A stretch of 64,000 nt of DNA from Spisula solida (GCA_947247005.1 OX365947.1:696530-760529), one strand, 5' to 3'. Positions 10,697-20,935 are shown, counted from the stretch's first letter. Numbers and translations: made by a program. Notes: a model not told the origin generated them from the letters alone.

Positions 10697-11178
10697 ATTT
10701 TCCTAGGATGGGGGGAGGGGTCATGTCAATTTTCCTAGGATGGGGGGAGGGGTCATGTCTATTTTCCTAGGATGGGGGGAGGGGTCATGTCTATTTTCCT
10801 AGGATGGGGGGAGGGGTCATGTCAATTTTCCTAGGATGGGGGGAGGGGTCATGTCAATTTTCCTAGGATGGGGGGAGGGGTCATGTCAATTTTCCTAGGA
10901 TGGGGGGAGGGGTCATGTCAATTTTCCTAGGATGGGGGGAGGGGTCATGTCTATTTTCCTAGGATGGGGGGAGGGGTCATGTCAATTTTCCTAGGATGGG
11001 GGGAGGGGTCATGTCAATTTTCCTAGGATGGGGGGAGGGGGGGTCATGTCAATTTTCCTAGGATGGGGGGAGGGGTCATGTCAATTTTCCTAGGATGGGG
11101 GAGGGGTCATGTCAATTTTCCTAGGATGGGGGAGGGGTCATGTCAATTTTCCTAGGATGGGGGGAGGGGTCATGTCAA
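10697..11178 (+). repeat. 32-bp G-rich minisatellite, 15 units
   Basis: Unit TTTTCCTAGGATGGGGGG then AGGGGTCATGTCAA. Most units are identical. A few carry GTCTA instead of GTCAA, one has extra Gs (near 11038) and two lack one G. Each unit has three closely spaced G runs, so adjacent units could form G-quadruplexes. Each unit also holds CCTAGG. Confidence 0.95.
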
Positions 11179-11229
11179 TTTTTTATCAGCATTAAGGACA
11201 ACCTTCGGAGAAAATTAGCAGATTGAACT

Positions 11230-11660
11230 CTGTGAAAAACAAGACTGCGTTCAATAAACGCTTATGCCCCCTGTGGAAGCCTTGTCCATAAATAAGTCCA
11301 AAATTGGGTCAAGGTGAAGGTCAGAATGGGATTAGTAGATACAGGCGTGTGGAGAGTGTTCAAATACAACATCCATGCAAGTATGAAAGCTTTATAGCAA
11401 GCCATATTAATGCTAGAAGAAACGGTCAATTTGGGTTAACCAAGAATTAGGCCCTTCAATAAGTCTAAGTCCAAAATTAGGTCAAGGTGAAGGTCAAAAT
11501 GGGGTCAGGTGATACAGGCGCGTGGAGAGTGTTCATATACAACATCCATGCAAGTATGAAAGCTTTGTAGCAAGCCATATTAATGCTAGAAGAAACGGTC
11601 AATTTGGGTTAACCAGGACGGACGGACGAACGGACGGACGGACGGACGGACAGGTGAATC
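11230..11660 (+). repeat. D1 repeat, CGGACGG subtype, two tandem partial copies
   Basis: Starts TTCAATAAACGCTTATGCCC. It has two runs of the body (GTCAAGGTGAAGGTCA, ACATCCATGCAAGTATGAAA, GGTCAATTTGGGTTAACCA) and ends in a GGACGGACGG run. The terminal GGGGGCATAA is missing here but present at 12750 and 19135. Confidence 0.8.
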
Positions 11661-12150
11661 ACTATATGTCCCCCATCTATTATAACTATTTGGACTATTT
11701 CATGAGAAAAATAACAGTCAAACCCACCTCCTAAAAATTGCAAGATCCGTCCCATCTGCAATAATGTATTTACATAATTCCCACAATGCAAAGTTATTCC
11801 GACATTCATAGTGAAGCTACAACCCACACTTAACAGACTATTATATTTATTGTCTACGATGCCAGACACAATGTAGACAGTATATGGATACAATTCCTGT
11901 ATTCACACATTAATTGCCGAGTGCACCGGATCAACAGCCCAGCAAATGATTCCTTATGATGATCATGAAAGCAATGTGCACAAATAATGTGCAGCACATT
12001 TTATTAGGCAATAACAATTTGCTGGTTTGAAGTTGAAGAATGCAGTGGGAAGTCTAAACAAACATTAAAGGAGTCTATACGTAATGAACTTTCTTTTTGT
12101 TCACTGTTACCGATAATCCATTCATAATTCTTCATGTTAACCCCTCTCTC
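11661..12150. other. No feature recognised
   Basis: No tandem structure or shared repeat seen. The open frames are short. Confidence 0.35.
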
Positions 12151-12155
12151 ACAAA

Positions 12156-12837
12156 CAGTGTAGCAATACCACATCTCATTTGGCTACAGATCCAAGCAGT
12201 TTGCTTCACTTCGCAAACAAAAATATTAGTCATAAGTATTTTATTTCTTCATCAATTTCTAATAAAGATTTGCCAGCCTAAGGGAAATATACTTTCCATG
12301 AAATATAGGATCTTTTTCAGCAGCTTTGTAATTTTTTCAAACACCCTGTGAAAACTTTAGTCTCAGTGTCGGACTACAGTTTTAAGTCCTCTTTTTCCCA
12401 AGGCAACACAGAGTGCTAGGCAAAACAGCCCAGCTGCTGATAGCTTTCGTTAAAAGCTTACATTTTTCCCTTAGACTCGCGTATATGTTTCATAGAAATC
12501 GTTGGAAGCCTTGTCCATAAATAAGTCTAAGTCCAAAATTAGGTCAAGGTGAAGGTCAAAATGGGGTCAGGTGATACAGGCGCGTGGAGAGTGTTCATAT
12601 ACAACATCCATGCAAGTATGAAAGCTTTGTAGCAAGCCATATTAATGCTAGAAGAAACGGTCAATTTGGGTTAACCAGGACGGACAAACGGACGGACGAA
12701 CGGACAGGTGAATCACTATATGCCTCCCGATCTATCGATACGGGGGCATAAAAATTCTTACGGCTATTTTTGTTTTCGAAGTGAATTAAATTTCGTCTTT
12801 GATCTGTAGCCCAAAGTCATGTGGTATTGCTACACTG
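12156..12837. mobile_element. M4 fold-back element with D1 inserted
   Basis: Ends CAGTGTAGCAATACCACAT and GTGGTATTGCTACACTG are inverted, with the 5-bp target duplication ACAAA on both sides (12151-12155 and 12838-12842). The D1 copy at 12503-12757 interrupts the right arm between GAAATCG and CTTACGGCTATTTT. Confidence 0.85.
12503..12757 (+). repeat. D1 repeat (CGGACGG subtype) nested in M4
   Basis: TGGAAGCCTTGTCCATAAAT at the start, AGGTCAAGGTGAAGGTCA at 12541-12558, CGGACGAACGGACAGG, and the GGGGGCATAAAAATT end. Confidence 0.85.
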
Positions 12838-13180
12838 ACAAACAGACTTATTGCTCACCAACATTATACAGATATAAGCATTTAACCAAAGTTAAAATAA
12901 CAAGAGGCATTAGCATGATGTAAGTGACGTCAATCCAGTCTATAATATTGTCACAATACTGCCACAGGATTAAGCATGGCAGGAAATTACTCCATAGCTC
13001 ATTACTCCTAAAGAAAACCATTATTCTTAAAATAATTGGAGGGATTTTAACATGATCAAATTATTTACACAAGGCAGTTAATTACTGTGTCATGACAGCG
13101 TCCTGGAAATAAAATGGAGGCGATGACGGCTGTCCACTTTATCATAGAAAACCTCAGTATTTGACTTATTTTAACAAGGG

Positions 13181-13476
13181 AAGGTTGTGCTGAGGCCATG
13201 TTTAGCCGCAACAGATATGACATTACAAAAGCAGGTACCCAGTTTTCTACATTTGTCACAGCAAACACGGACACCAGGGCTGGTATTCAATATTGATCTT
13301 ATTGACTTAAGGATAAGGATAGCCAATCATATCGCCTGTTACTGACCAAGAGTTTAATATGGTGTGACCTGATTGGTTGCCCTTATCCTTAAGTCAAGTA
13401 AGATCTATATTGAATACCACCCCAGTTCCTGTAATGTCATATCCGTTGTGGCTAAACATAGCCGCTGCACAACCTT
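13181..13476. mobile_element. M10 inverted-repeat element with M7 inserted
   Basis: The arms AAGGTTGTGC...CATGTTTAGCC...GATATGACATTAC and the inverse GTAATGTCATATCC...GGCTAAACATAG...GCACAACCTT give ~45-bp imperfect terminal repeats. M7 occupies 13278-13422. Confidence 0.75.
13278..13422. mobile_element. M7 element, CAG target duplication
   Basis: The 145-bp near-palindrome GGCTGGTATTCAATATTGAT to its inverse ending GAATACCACCC is flanked by CAG at 13275-13277 and 13423-13425. The empty site with a single CAG is present near position 32 of this window. Confidence 0.85.
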
Positions 13477-13477
13477 C

Positions 13478-13680
13478 TTTCTACAGATATTGTGATAGTG
13501 ATGTAGTCATTCATGTGTACACAAAAGATTACAACCATTGACTGAACAGGTAGAGCGAATATAGTATGTTAGTTTAGCATTGAAATTATAGCTGTCTGTA
13601 TAAGCCTTTACAATTGTTTTTGTAATAGTGGACTCGACCGCTGCATCACTGTATTCTTACCCTGACTGGATAAAGGGTAC
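13478..13680. mobile_element. M2 element, eroded ends
   Basis: Shares with the copy at 14039 the words GATTACAACCATTG, CAGGTAGAGCGAA, GTATGTTAGTTT, GCATTGAAATTATAG and GTGGACTCGACCGCTGCATC. Confidence 0.75.
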
Positions 13681-13915
13681 ACTCAGATAATATGAAAACA
13701 TTACGAGAAAGTTTGACTTGTTTTATTTTATCTACCAGTTTTGGTCTTATATAGACCTTCATACATGTATTATAATATTCTAGATCAGGAACAATCTTCA
13801 TGAACCAAATTCATGACTAGATCATGAACAGTTCATGGAAATCTCAACAGAGTAGGATGGAAGGAATGATTGAATCATGCTGGTTGGTAGTACTAAGTAT
13901 CTGAGTGGCAGTTAT

Positions 13916-14365
13916 AGGACAGAGAATTTGACCTGATCCTCACCTTTATGCAAGAATATATTACAAGGTACTTGCTTTGAATATATAAATTTCCGCATGC
14001 AAATCATGCAATATTGGTCCTTTAGATTTGTGTTGGTATAGTCCAGTTAGGATATAGTGACAGTGACGTTGCAGTTTATGTGTACGCAAAAAATCACAAC
14101 CATTGTCTAAACAGGTAGAGCGAAGTATAGTATGTTAGTTTTGCATTGAAATTATAGTTGTTTGTACATTATAAGCCTTTATAATTGGTTTTACACCGTT
14201 ATAGTGGACTCAACCGCTGCGTCACTGGATTTTTATCCTGACTGGACTATATTACACTTCGATTGGTCTTCGTGATTAAACAACCGGGGTTATAAATATT
14301 AACAATATATCAGCAGTTAAATTATGCTAATAGAAGGTCGAGAGTCGGGTCTAATTCTCTGTGCT
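13916..14365. mobile_element. M1 element split by M2
   Basis: Left end AGAGAATTTGACCTGATCC, right end GTCGGGTCTAATTCTCTGTG. The body is interrupted exactly at GGTA / TTACAC by the M2 element at 14039-14249. Confidence 0.85.
14039..14249. mobile_element. M2 element nested in M1, TA target duplication
   Basis: Starts TAGTCCAGTTAGGATA and ends TATCCTGACTGGACTA, with TA at 14037-14038 and 14250-14251. Other M1 copies show the single-TA empty site GGTATTACA. The TA duplication fits a Tc1/mariner-type enzyme. Confidence 0.85.
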
Positions 14366-14599
14366 ACACCATGTGACCCCGTTAATGTGCAAACCCCTAA
14401 TTTAAGTTGAGTTTCATAAGTAATAATTACCAGCGGTGTATAATTAATATCAAAGTACGATTTCAGCTCACTATGTCAGCAAGGACTCCAATAAAATAAA
14501 ACATTACTAGCTCCTAATTATAAACATCTGTCACATAATTGTTGATAACTTTATTCAACATCTACACACATTGTATTTCATTGCTATCAGATGGTGTCA

Positions 14600-15211
14600 G
14601 ATGCGATCTTAACTTACTGTTCCTTCAGTCAGTGAGTATAGAGTACATAACACATGGTATAAACCGATTGTTCAGGTCAGAGTCACCTGTTTACAAAACA
14701 TGATGTGATCTTAACTTACTGTTCCTTCAGTCATTGAGTGTAGAGTACATAACACATGGTATAAACCGATTGTTCAGGTCAGAGTCACCTGTTTACAAAA
14801 CATGATGTGATCTTAACTTACTGTTCCTTCAGTCAGTGAGTATAGAGTACATAACACATGGTATAAACTGATTGTTCAGGTCAGAGTGACCTGTTTACAA
14901 AACATGATGTGATCTTAACTTACTGTTCCTTCAGTCATTGAGTATAGAGTACATAACACATGGTATAAATCGATTGTTCAGGTCAGGGTCACCTGTTTAC
15001 AAACCATGATGTGATCTTAACTTACTGTTCCTTCAGTCATTGAGTATAGAGTACATAGCACATGGTATAAACCGATTGTTCAGGTCAGAGTCACCTGTTT
15101 ACAAAACATGATGTGATCTTAACTTACTGTTCCTTCAGTCATTGAGTGTAGAGTACATAACACATGGTATAAACCGATTGTTCAGGTCAGAGTCACCTGT
15201 TTACAAAACAT
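14600..15211 (+). repeat. 102-bp minisatellite, exactly 6 units
   Basis: Units begin at 14600, 14702, 14804, 14906, 15008 and 15110 with no length change. Unit words include GATCTTAACTTACTGTTCC, GAGTACATAACACATGG and CGATTGTTCAGGTCAG. Substitutions are few, so the expansion is recent. Confidence 0.95.
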
Positions 15212-15329
15212 GATGGTATCTTAACTTAATTTTCATATATGTTTGATAGTCTTGTGGTACGTGTATCAGTATGTGATGTTAAATTTCAGAAATAATCTGT
15301 CAACACTAAGTTAACTAGCAATGTGTTGA

Positions 15330-15875
15330 TGAGACACGGGTGCCCCCATTATAGCACATATTCTTTCAAATGGGGAAGGAGAGGGGAATAGCAGTTTGAG
15401 GTAACATAATTATTCAATTTCTTTAGCCTAGTGGACTATAATTCTATTAAAAATATCAAAGGCCATCAAAGTAACAACGGGCCATAATTCTGGTAAAAAT
15501 CGACACAACAAAAATTCCATCCTTTACGGTCACATATACATTGACGTTGTTCATCTGTGAAAGTTTGAAGAAATTCCACCCAGTAGTTTATGAGGACTTC
15601 AACACACAAGATTTTTCACTATAGGGTAGATAGTAAAAGTAACAAAGGGCCATAACTCTGGTCAAAATTTACGCAGCGAAAATTCCATCCTTTACGATCA
15701 TCTATACATTGAGGTTGTTCATCTGTGAAAGTTTGAAGAAATTCCACCCTGTAGTTATGAGGAGTTCAACACACAAAATTTGTGTTACGTACGTACGGAC
15801 GTACTTACGGACGGAAGGACGGACAGCACCAATGCTATATGCCCCCCACTTATAAATAAATGTGGGGGCACAAAA
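15330..15875 (+). repeat. D1 dispersed repeat, two internal units
   Basis: GACACGGGTGCCCCC at the start, two ~155-bp units with AAAGGGCCATAACTCTGG or variant and GTTCATCTGTGAAAGTTTG, then GGACGGAAGGACGGACAG and GTGGGGGCACAAAAA at the end. Confidence 0.8.
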
Positions 15876-16085
15876 ACAACCTTAATTATTTTATTTTTTC
15901 TTAGCCAAAAATTACATGATTAATTTACTAAGAGGGTCAAAAGCCAATGTGCTGCTTGCTGCCAGTCAGTATAGGCAGGAGGGTCCGAGTAACGAAAAAT
16001 AAAAGAACTCTGGCCTGAGTGTAACAGCTGTCTTGTGACTCTATAATCAGGAGTAAATGTACAATTGGCTGAATGGACACATGTC

Positions 16086-16570
16086 TGAACATAGACTTTA
16101 ATTTAACATAACATAACATATAGTTTATTGACATAAAATTGCATTAATACAATTTATAATCAAACAAATAATCCAATATCCTAGAAAGAGAAAATATGGA
16201 AAGTCTGCAGGATGTGTAAATATTGTGACTTGGGTGAAATTCTAACATAGTTTTCTGAAGGGTCTTGAAATAAGGGATGATAAAAAGGGTGAAATTATAA
16301 TTATATGAAAAATGTGAAATGTCTTAAACAGAAATTCTGATTTTATTTGCGAAATAAATAAATTTTGACAAGTTATTAATAGATAGTTTGGAAGTAGAAT
16401 TCAGCAATGAAATGAATTTATTATGTGTGGCCAGTGACAGAAATAAGGTTTAAAATATTTTTTTCGTAAGTCTCTATATTTTGGGCAAACTAGCAAGAAG
16501 TGAAATTCTGATTCAGTAGGTAGTTCTTGGAAGGCGTTTAAGCCTCTCATTACTACCATTGCCCATTTCT
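16086..16570 (-). pseudogene. LINE-B 3' end, frameshifted
   Basis: A second LINE lineage on the minus strand. From 16565 downward the frame reads ...RGLNAFQELPTESEFHFLLVC, given only in part here, then PKYRDLRKKYFKPYF. The EFHFLLVCPKY box is typical of the C-terminal region of CR1/jockey-type LINE proteins. A frameshift follows, after which NKFISLLNSTSK and KFIYFANKIR continue in another frame before a stop. The 3' end reads GTCAATAAACTATATG then a TTATG run at 16103-16122. The remainder of the element is absent, so it is a dead 5'-truncated copy. Confidence 0.7.
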
Positions 16571-17186
16571 TAATACAAAATTAACCGCCTTTAGGCTGCT
16601 ATGTGAGTCCGCATTCAAGTAGTTCCAGAAACTGTCAACATTCTCAATACTGCTACATATGTTTCTCCAAATTTTTTAACTGATTTAAGCCAATCAGCAA
16701 CATTTGTTTATTCTAAGATCAACAATTATTGTGAAACTGTTCGTTAAATCGATATTTTTGCAAAAAAATCACTACACCGGCCGATACCGAACTTGTTTAA
16801 TAATACGAAAATGACGTGTTCATCAAATGTCCCGGCTGTAAAGCTATTTTAAGAAACTTCAGACTACGGTCAAGTGATGGTTTTATCAATGAATCGTATA
16901 CGGTCTGCAAAGTACTGTTATGCAATCATATGGTGTCGCTGTACTAACTAGCCGCTTTCTATAGACTGTCTCACGCTGTGTGGGAAGTGATTACAAGACG
17001 GTTAGATACCGAACATGCCTATATAGTCACATATGCCTATTTTGACATTTGAGACAAGATCGGCAGTAAGAAAACGAACACTAAACGTGTAAAGTCGGTT
17101 TAAGCCTTAGTCTCAGTGCTTTGATTTATTACATACTAAAGATATGTCAATCAATCCACAGAATTAAATGCAGTGTATTTATTGTT
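16571..17186. other. No feature recognised
   Basis: Nothing beyond AT-rich unique sequence, apart from a possible eroded extension of LINE-B up to about 16700. Confidence 0.35.
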
Positions 17187-17440
17187 AAGAGAATTGGACA
17201 AGATCCTCGACCTTCTACTAGCATAATTTTACAGCTGATATATTGTCTGTATCCATTATAACCCCGTTTGTATGTTTTTTTAAGTGGTGAGAATCACGAA
17301 GACGCTCGAGATGTAATACCAACACAAATCTAACATACCAATATTGCACAAGTTGCTTGTGGAAATTCATATATTCAACGCAAGACCCTTGAAAAATATT
17401 CATGCAAAGGTCAGGATCAGGCCAAATTCTCTGTGCTATT
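17187..17440. mobile_element. M1 element, full length
   Basis: Left AGAGAATTGGACAAGATCC, right GATCAGGCCAAATTCTCTGTG, with the body TTGTATG...AATACCAACACAAATCTAAC in the reverse orientation to 1548. Confidence 0.85.
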
Positions 17441-17490
17441 TATCACTTAATGATCCATATATGTTTAGCTTTATTTTATTTACTTCATTT

Positions 17491-17997
17491 AAGGTGAGCT
17501 AAAATCACTTCAGGTGAGCTAAAACAGTTCAGGCGAGCTAAAACATTTCAGGTGAGCTAAAACAGTTCAGGTAAGCTAAATCAGTTCAGGTGAGCTAAAT
17601 CAGTTCAGGTGAGCTAAAACAGTTCAGGTGAGCTAAATCAGTTCAGGTGAGCTAAAACAGTTCAGGTGAGTTCAGGTGAGCTAAATACAGTTCAGGTGAG
17701 CTACAACAGTTCAGGTGAGCTACAACAGTTCATGTGAGCTGAAACAGTTCAGGTGAGCTAAATCAGTTCAGGTGAGCTACAACAGTTCAGGTGAGCTGAA
17801 ACAGTTCAGGTGAGCTAAAAACAGTTCAGGTGAGCTAAAAACAGTTAAGGTGAGCTAAAACAGTTCAGGTGAGCTAAAATCAGTTCATCTGAGCTAAAAA
17901 CAGTTCAGGTAAGTTAAAAACAATTCAGGTGAGCTAAAATGAGTTCAGGTGAGCTTAAACAGTTAAGGTGAGCTAAAACAGTTCAGGTGAGCTATAA
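17491..17997 (+). repeat. 19-bp minisatellite, 26 units, CAGGTGAGC core
   Basis: Unit CAGGTGAGCTAAAACAGTT; I count 26 units, most with the exact core. Variants include ACAAC, GAAAC and ATCAG after GCT, and single GTAAGCT and GTAAGTT units. CAG|GTGAGC is a strong 5' splice-site match (see findings). Confidence 0.95.
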
Positions 17998-18245
17998 AAC
18001 AATAATCACTAAATCCTTTAAGAAGTGCATTACCAGTATACATTATAAATCCACAAAATTAAAGATCTCAGAGTCAGATTTCAAGTTGTTGCAAATACAA
18101 TATAAAACAGAACTTAATACACTACAATTGTTCACAAACAATAACCTGTAACTATTACAGTGTATGCATCATACATCTGCAGTATTCTAAATATCGGTAA
18201 TTTGCGAGATTACGTATCGTATAAATTTTTAAAAAACTTAAAATC

Positions 18246-18396
18246 TACTGTAAACTAATTTACTTTTGCAACTACAAATTTTCGTATTTTTAAGTTTCCC
18301 GCAATGCCAGTATTTAAAAGGTTTTTAGCACTTTCGTGGCGACTTAATTTTGCAAAATTCTACCACTCGCGAACTCCACGAAATTCAAATCTGTAT
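18246..18396. mobile_element. M8 element
   Basis: TACTGTAAACTAATTTACTT, GCAACTACAAATTTTCGT, TTTTTAGCACTTTCGTGGCG and CCACTCGCGAACTCC, as in 29748-29956. The right end is eroded. Confidence 0.65.
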
Positions 18397-18656
18397 GTTC
18401 ACTATAGATTCTGAGCAATCTTCATTTTATACGAATTGTTTTACAACAAACATTCTATACGGCATAAATAAATAAATATATTAAAACAAATATTTGACTT
18501 CTCCAGTTTAAAACCTTTCAAATAATGCAGGATACTGAAGGTGGTGTTGAGATCAAACCCAAAGACCTCTTGCACTGTAGTAGGCTATCCAGGAAAATAG
18601 CCCCTTTGAAAGGTATGTTAAATAAAGTCTTCTATACATGACTTTCTACATGTACC

Positions 18657-18842
18657 CAGGGGTTCCATTTGACTCGGGAGTAGGGGTTTTGACCCTTCAA
18701 CTTTCCAAAAAGCCACATTTCCACATATTGACCCTCAAATTTTGGTTTGAAGGGTCATTTTCTCTTAAAATCAAGGGTATTTTACCTATATAGTCAAAGT
18801 ATTAAATGATCCTTTAGATTCAGAAGCTAGTCGAACCCCTGG
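18657..18842. mobile_element. M18 element (CAGGGGTTCCA ends)
   Basis: Left CAGGGGTTCCATTTGACTC, right AGTCGAACCCCTG, with GTACC directly repeated on both sides. A relative at 32270-32467 shares GGTTTGAAGGGT and TTTTCTCTTAAAATCA. The CAGGGG terminus is hAT-like, but the apparent 5-bp duplication is not the usual hAT length. Confidence 0.65.
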
Positions 18843-18854
18843 TACCTCAACTTG

Positions 18855-19137
18855 AACAAGACTGCGTTCAATAAACGCTTATGCCCCCTGTGGAAGCCTT
18901 GTCCATAAATAAGTCTAAGTCCAAAATTAGGTCAAGGTGAAGGTCAAAATGGGGTTAGGTGATACTGGCGTGTGGAGAGTGTTCATACACAACATCCATG
19001 CAAGTATGAAAGCTTTGTAGCAAGCCATATGAATGCTAGAAGAAACGGTCAATTTGGGTTAACCAGGACGGACGGACGAACGGACGGACAGGTGAATCAC
19101 TATATGCCTCCCCATCTATCGATAGGGGGGCATAAAA
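18855..19137 (+). repeat. D1 repeat (CGGACGG subtype), complete
   Basis: TTCAATAAACGCTTATGCCC at the start, AGGTCAAGGTGAAGGTCA at 18929-18946, CGGACGAACGGACGGACAGG, then CTATCGATAGGGGGGCATAA. The most complete D1 copy of this subtype in the window. Confidence 0.9.
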
Positions 19138-19654
19138 ATTTATGGAGATCCTCAGTGAGTTGGACACAAACTCATTTAAAATACCATTTAAACAGGTTAA
19201 AACTTACCATTGTAAAAGAGATACCCTCCACTGCTATAATCCCATATAACACTTTAACAATTCCCACTGTAACATAATTCTCTTCAAAAATCACACAACC
19301 GGAAGTTCAATAATTCTGCCTGAATGACAATACAGTCTATCAAGTATCAAGTATTAAAACAAAAATGTCTATTTTTTACCGTCTATTTTGGAACGACTAC
19401 ATGTATATCCATTAAAACAACTAAACATGTGCAGAGACGTAGAATTAATATGATCAATAAGATATTATGATAAGAAACAACGTTGGTATTTACTGAAAGA
19501 TATCTTACAAGTTGATCTTGCATAATACTGCACACAGGTATGTTGAAGGTTTTATTATAGTTGAGCAAAAATTATTAAAAAGTACGAAGTGTACTTTTAT
19601 GCACAAATTAATGTACAGTCAATGACAAAGATAGTAAAGTAAGTTTATTAAGTA
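19138..19654. other. No feature recognised
   Basis: Unique AT-rich sequence. No repeat shared elsewhere. Confidence 0.35.
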
Positions 19655-19909
19655 TAGTACGGAGAATTTGACGCGACTCTCGACCTTCTATCAGCATAAT
19701 ATAACAGCTGATATATTTACTATATTTATAATCCTGGTTGTATGTTTTCATAAGCGGGGAGTACCCGAAGACGTTCGAGGGGTAATACCAACACAAATCT
19801 AAAAGACCGACTTTGCACGATTTGCCTGTGAAAATTGATATATTCAACCCAAGAACCTTGTAACATATTCATGCATAAAGGTCAGGATCAGGTCAAATTC
19901 TCCATACTA
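19655..19909. mobile_element. M1 element, full length, best termini
   Basis: TAGTACGGAGAATTTGAC at the left and GTCAAATTCTCCATACTA at the right. Inner terminal sequence CGACTCTCGACCTT pairs imperfectly with AAGGTCAGGATCAG. Confidence 0.9.
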
Positions 19910-20085
19910 TGTATGTCTGATATGAACATAAGATTATTTAAAGATTAACTTAACACCCAATGTACTTCTATATCAATTTTGAAACAATTTAACTATGCAT
20001 GGCAAGCCATTATTATCTGACCTGTTATTGAGACATTGTTATGAATAATATGAGGCAGCATATTATGTAACGTCCTTTCCTAAGG

Positions 20086-20555
20086 CAGTGTAGCAATACC
20101 ATGTTACTCTGACATTATTAAAGGCTACAAATCCAAGACGAAATTTGTCAACATTTGCTCCGTTTTGAAAACAAAAATAGCCGTAATTTTATTTCTTCGT
20201 TCACTTCTATGAAGCTTACGCCAGTCTAACAGAAAAAAATGATATACTTTCCACGAAATATATAATCTCTTTCCGCAGCTTGGCCGTGACCCTGTGAAAC
20301 CTTGGGAGTGGTGATATGTGAGCAGGCTAACAGTGGTTTCAAGCCATCTACCTTTCCAAGGTTTTACATTGTGCTGGGAAAAACCGGCCAGCTGCTGATA
20401 AGGATCTTATATTTCGTGAAAAACATATATTTTTCCCCATAGACTGGCGTATGTTTCATCGAAATCGGTACTGAAATAAAATACTTACAGCTTTTATCAT
20501 GTTCAAATATTGACACATTTCGTCTTGGAGTTGTAGCCTTTAGTGATGCATTGCT
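20086..20555. mobile_element. M4 element, degenerate right end
   Basis: CAGTGTAGCAATACCATG at the left. The central fold-back words CTTTCCACGAAATATA and CGGCCAGCTGCTGATAAGG are present. The right end has decayed to GCATTGCTGGTTTTG and no target duplication survives. Confidence 0.7.
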
Positions 20556-20827
20556 GGTTTTGATTCATATGTCACTTTTCAAAATAACAACCATAGAAAT
20601 ATAAGCTTTCAACTTTACTATTCTATTACTATAAAATTTTAACAAATAAATAACAGAAGTACATTTTTTTTCGATTCATACACATAATAAATTCTATATC
20701 AACTACAGTAATGGTTGGTAATTAAACTTTTAAATGTACTACAGCCTTTCTCCCCCCCCCCCAACCCAGTCACCTGTAGCACAGATAATTTGACCTAATT
20801 CTAACCCTTATGCATGAATATATGTAT

Positions 20828-20935
20828 AGGTTATCGATCATATATAAGAATAATAAACGAATTAAGTACAAGTGAGCGAAGCGAACGCCGTACTTAATTC
20901 GTTTATTATTCTAATATGTGATCTATAACCGGCTT
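20828..20935. mobile_element. Fold-back hairpin with GAGCGAAGCGA loop
   Basis: A perfect 23-bp stem (20847-20869 with 20890-20912) extends imperfectly to about 43 bp. The loop contains GTGAGCGAAGCGAACGCC. Confidence 0.75.

Noticed and set aside
17491..17997. CRISPR or telomeric repeat
   Set aside because: Uninterrupted 19-bp tandem units without spacers; not a telomere motif.
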